DNA from: Pseudomonadota bacterium | GTDB lineage: Bacteria; Pseudomonadota; Alphaproteobacteria; Rhizobiales; Rhizobiaceae | NCBI GenBank assembly: GCA_003242525.1 | Contig: QGUU01000102.1 | Location: 1-7,665 of the forward strand | Direction: 5' to 3' | DNA: 7,665 nt | Shown here: positions 5,764 to 7,665 of the stretch, piece after piece | How the letters are laid out: the number at the start of each line of letters is the position of its first letter | Numbering within the stretch: position 1 is the stretch's first letter | Translations under genes and position numbers: made by a program | Notes under the pieces: model-generated | Seen by the model: the letters and a program-made list of their open reading frames with translations, nothing else | The model's database searches: none | Told to the model about the DNA's origin: nothing

Positions 5764-5809
5764 CGCGTGACCCTCCCCGTCAAGGCCTGGAGCGACGCCG
5801 CTGCCCGGT

Positions 5810-6994
5810 TCATCTTTTGAGAAAGGCTTCTATCCTTTCCAGCGCGCGCAGGATGTTTTCTTCCGAATTAGCGTAGGACAGGCGCATGTAGCCTTCACCG
5901 AGCACGCCGAAATCCGGGCCTCCAATCAGGGCAACGCCCGCCTCTTCCAGCAATGCGGATGCCAATTCCTTTGCCTTCCATCCCGTGCCGGTTATGTTGG
6001 GGAAGGCATAGAAAGCACCCTTCGGCGTAATGCATGATATGCCTGGCAGCGCATTCAGGCCTTCCACCACGACCTTGCGGCGGCGGTCGAAGGCACGCAT
6101 CATTTTCTCGACATCGTCCTGGGGGCCGTCGATGGCGGCAATGCCCGCATATTGGGTAGGTGCGTTGACGCATGACCAGCAATTGACAGCCAGTTTTCGC
6201 ACCTTGTCGTAAAGATGGGCGCCCTTTTCCCCGGTCGGCCAGATTGACCAGCCCATGCGCCAGCCGGTCATGGCCCAGGTTTTGGACCAGCCGTTGAGCA
6301 GGATCAGCCGGTCGCGGATCTCGGGGAACTGCAGCAGCGATGTATGACGCTCGCCGTCATAGGTCATTACGTCGTAGATCTCATCGGACAGGATGGCGAC
6401 GCCGGGATGTTTTTCGAGTCCCTTTACCAAGGTCTCGATCTCGGCGCGCGGCGTCACTCCCCCTGTCGGATTGGCGGGCGAGTTCAGGATCAGAAGCCGT
6501 GTTGCCGGCGTGATCAACGCAAGCGTTTCTTCCGCTGAAAAGGCAAAGCCGTTCTCCTCGCGGATCGGCACCGGCACGGGTTTTGCGCCGGTGAACTCGA
6601 TCATGGAGCGGTAGATCGGAAAGCCGGGATCGGGATAAAGAATCTCCGCGCCCGGCTCGCCGAACATCAAGATGGCGCTGAACATGGTCGGTTTGCCGCC
6701 GGGCAGGATCATGACGGATTCCGGCGATACCTCCACCCCGGTCGTCGTCAGGGTGCGGCGCACCACCGCCTCTCGCAGCGCCAGAAGGCCGGTCGCCGGG
6801 GTGTAGCCGTGATGGCCGTCGCGCAGCGCCTTGATGGCTGCTTCGACGATGTGTGGCGGCGTCTGAAAATCCGGCTGGCCAATGCCGAGATTGACGATGT
6901 CACGACCTTCATGGGCGAGCGCGGTGGCGCGCGCCAACACGGCAAAGGCGTTCTCCTCGCCGAGGCGATCGAACGCGGCAATGGTGTGGAGCAT
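5810..6994 (-). CDS. Pyridoxal-phosphate-dependent aminotransferase, class I/II
   Basis: This is a fold-type I aminotransferase of 394 residues, the normal length for the aspartate aminotransferase family. It has the N-terminal LGIGQPDFQTP (36-46), GYTPATG (63-69), Asn175 in NSPANPTGG, Asp204 and Tyr207 in SDEIYD, the PLP-binding Lys238 in GWSKTWAMTGWRMGW (with Arg246 for the phosphate), and the carboxylate-binding Arg371 in MRLSYANS. This indicates transamination between an amino acid and a 2-oxo acid. Which amino acid is unclear: the family includes aspartate, aromatic, alanine and valine-pyruvate enzymes, and no biosynthetic neighbour helps. The ATG at 6994 is the first possible start: an in-frame TAG lies seven codons upstream. 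Its Shine-Dalgarno (AGGA) is unusually close. A consensus -35 and plausible -10 lie at 7031-7060. The gene is divergent from the GNAT gene at 7076. Confidence 0.93.
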   Translation of the reverse strand: MLHTIAAFDRLGEENAFAVLARATALAHEGRDIVNLGIGQPDFQTPPHIVEAAIKALRDGHHGYTPATGLLALREAVVRRTLTTTGVEVSPESVMILPGGKPTMFSAILMFGEPGAEILYPDPGFPIYRSMIEFTGAKPVPVPIREENGFAFSAEETLALITPATRLLILNSPANPTGGVTPRAEIETLVKGLEKHPGVAILSDEIYDVMTYDGERHTSLLQFPEIRDRLILLNGWSKTWAMTGWRMGWSIWPTGEKGAHLYDKVRKLAVNCWSCVNAPTQYAGIAAIDGPQDDVEKMMRAFDRRRKVVVEGLNALPGISCITPKGAFYAFPNITGTGWKAKELASALLEEAGVALIGGPDFGVLGEGYMRLSYANSEENILRALERIEAFLKR

Positions 6995-7030
6995 CTTCCT
7001 GATCCAAGGTGGCGCTAATGAATGGGCGGC

Positions 7031-7060
7031 ATTTTTGGGAGGCTAAAGTGCTTCTGTCAA
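7031..7060 (-). promoter_or_regulatory. Candidate sigma-70 promoter of the aminotransferase gene
   Basis: On the minus strand, TTGACA (7060 down to 7055) is an exact -35 consensus. With an 18-bp spacer it is followed by AAAAAT (7036 down to 7031), matching the -10 in 4 of 6 positions. Transcription would start near 7024, leaving a leader of about 30 nt before the ATG at 6994. The promoter sits in the gap between the divergent aminotransferase and GNAT genes. Confidence 0.5.
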
Positions 7061-7075
7061 TCAAGGGTTACCCGC

Positions 7076-7665
7076 GTGTCCTACGAGATGAAGAATTGGC
7101 AACCGTGCCCGCGCCCGGAACGCAAGGTGATGGAGGGGCGGCTCGTGCGGCTGGAACCGCTGAGTGCGGCCGCCCATGGCGATGGCCTCTTCGAAGTTTC
7201 CAGCGTCGATGATGCCGAGTCGCGCTTCCGTTGGTTGCCGGACTATCCCCCGCAGACACGTGCCGCCTTCCAGCCCTGGCTCGAGAAGGCAGAGGCCAGT
7301 TCCGACCCTCTTTTCTTCGTGGTCATCGACAAGGCCAGCGGCAAGATCGCCGGACGACAGACACTGATGCGCATCGAGCCGGCGCATGGCGTGATCGAGA
7401 TCGGCAACATCTATTGGGGCCCGCCAATGTCGCGAAAGCCGGCGGCGACGGAGGCGCAGTTCCTTTTCATGCGTCACGTCTTCGATGAATTGGGCTACCG
7501 TCGCTATGAATGGAAATGCGACAACAACAACGAACCCTCGAAGCGTGCCGCGTTGCGTTTCGGCTTCACCTTCGAGGGCGTTTTCCGCCAGCATCTCGTG
7601 GTGAAGGGAAGGAACCGGGATACGGCCTGGTTCTCCATCATCGACAGCGAATGGCCTGCGCTCAA
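7076..7665 (+). CDS. GNAT-family acetyltransferase, RimJ/RimL type (3' end outside window)
   Basis: An uninterrupted frame runs from the divergent gap to the last base, giving 196 residues without a stop. It looks like a RimJ/RimL-type (Acetyltransf_3) GNAT enzyme. RLVRLEPLS (22-30) is the usual first strand, FFVVIDKASGKIAGRQTLMRI (80-100) the central strands, IEIGNIYWGPP (107-117) leads to the acetyl-CoA site, and EWKCDNNNEPSKRAALRFGF (145-164) is the hallmark second half. The substrate is unknown; relatives acetylate protein N termini or small amines. Start choice is uncertain: GTG at 7076 has AAGGG (7063-7067) eight bases upstream, ATG at 7088 has no Shine-Dalgarno, and the frame stays open back to an ATG at 7022. 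Family length suggests roughly 20-40 residues are missing at the end. Confidence 0.85.
   Translation, partial: MSYEMKNWQPCPRPERKVMEGRLVRLEPLSAAAHGDGLFEVSSVDDAESRFRWLPDYPPQTRAAFQPWLEKAEASSDPLFFVVIDKASGKIAGRQTLMRIEPAHGVIEIGNIYWGPPMSRKPAATEAQFLFMRHVFDELGYRRYEWKCDNNNEPSKRAALRFGFTFEGVFRQHLVVKGRNRDTAWFSIIDSEWPAL

Overview
The window looks like a chromosomal stretch from a high-GC alphaproteobacterium, most likely Hyphomicrobiales (Rhizobiales), close to Mesorhizobium/Phyllobacteriaceae. This rests on recalled family resemblance, the strong G/C third-position bias, an Entner-Doudoroff aldolase, a rhodanese-type tRNA hydroxylase, and a CtrA-type box (TTAA-N7-TTAA). No database search was run. I see no insertion sequence, integrase, CRISPR array, tRNA or rRNA.

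Layout. Positions 1-285 hold the C-terminal end of an unidentified plus-strand gene, closed by a hairpin terminator at 289-310. Two minus-strand genes follow: eda (KDPG aldolase, 387-1025) and a cytoplasmic-looking N-acetylmuramidase with a C-terminal peptidoglycan-binding domain (1111-1986). Diverging from these are trhO (2088-3017) and a DUF533/TerB-like gene (3144-3884). The Shine-Dalgarno of the DUF533 gene is fully buried in an 18-bp stem-loop. The 186-bp gap after it carries a CtrA-type box, a probable promoter and a compact small-RNA candidate (about 3955-4015). That RNA has an anti-Shine-Dalgarno loop (CCTCCTCCC) and a near-ideal intrinsic terminator. Next come an SDR oxidoreductase (4071-4823) and a MarR-GNAT fusion regulator/acetyltransferase (4879-5763), whose start codon abuts a palindromic operator candidate. 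A convergent class I/II aminotransferase (5810-6994, minus) and a divergent RimJ/RimL-type GNAT acetyltransferase cut off by the window end (7076-7665, plus) complete the window.

How it works together. The protein genes are mostly unrelated housekeeping or accessory enzymes (sugar-acid catabolism, tRNA modification, amino-acid metabolism, acetyl transfer) rather than one operon. The most interesting material is non-coding. It comprises the probable CtrA-linked small RNA of the 'CCUCCUCCC loop' type, its 9-nt perfect complementarity to the ribosome-binding site of the gene just upstream, and that site's own sequestering hairpin. Together these suggest local translational control, which remains an inference until tested.
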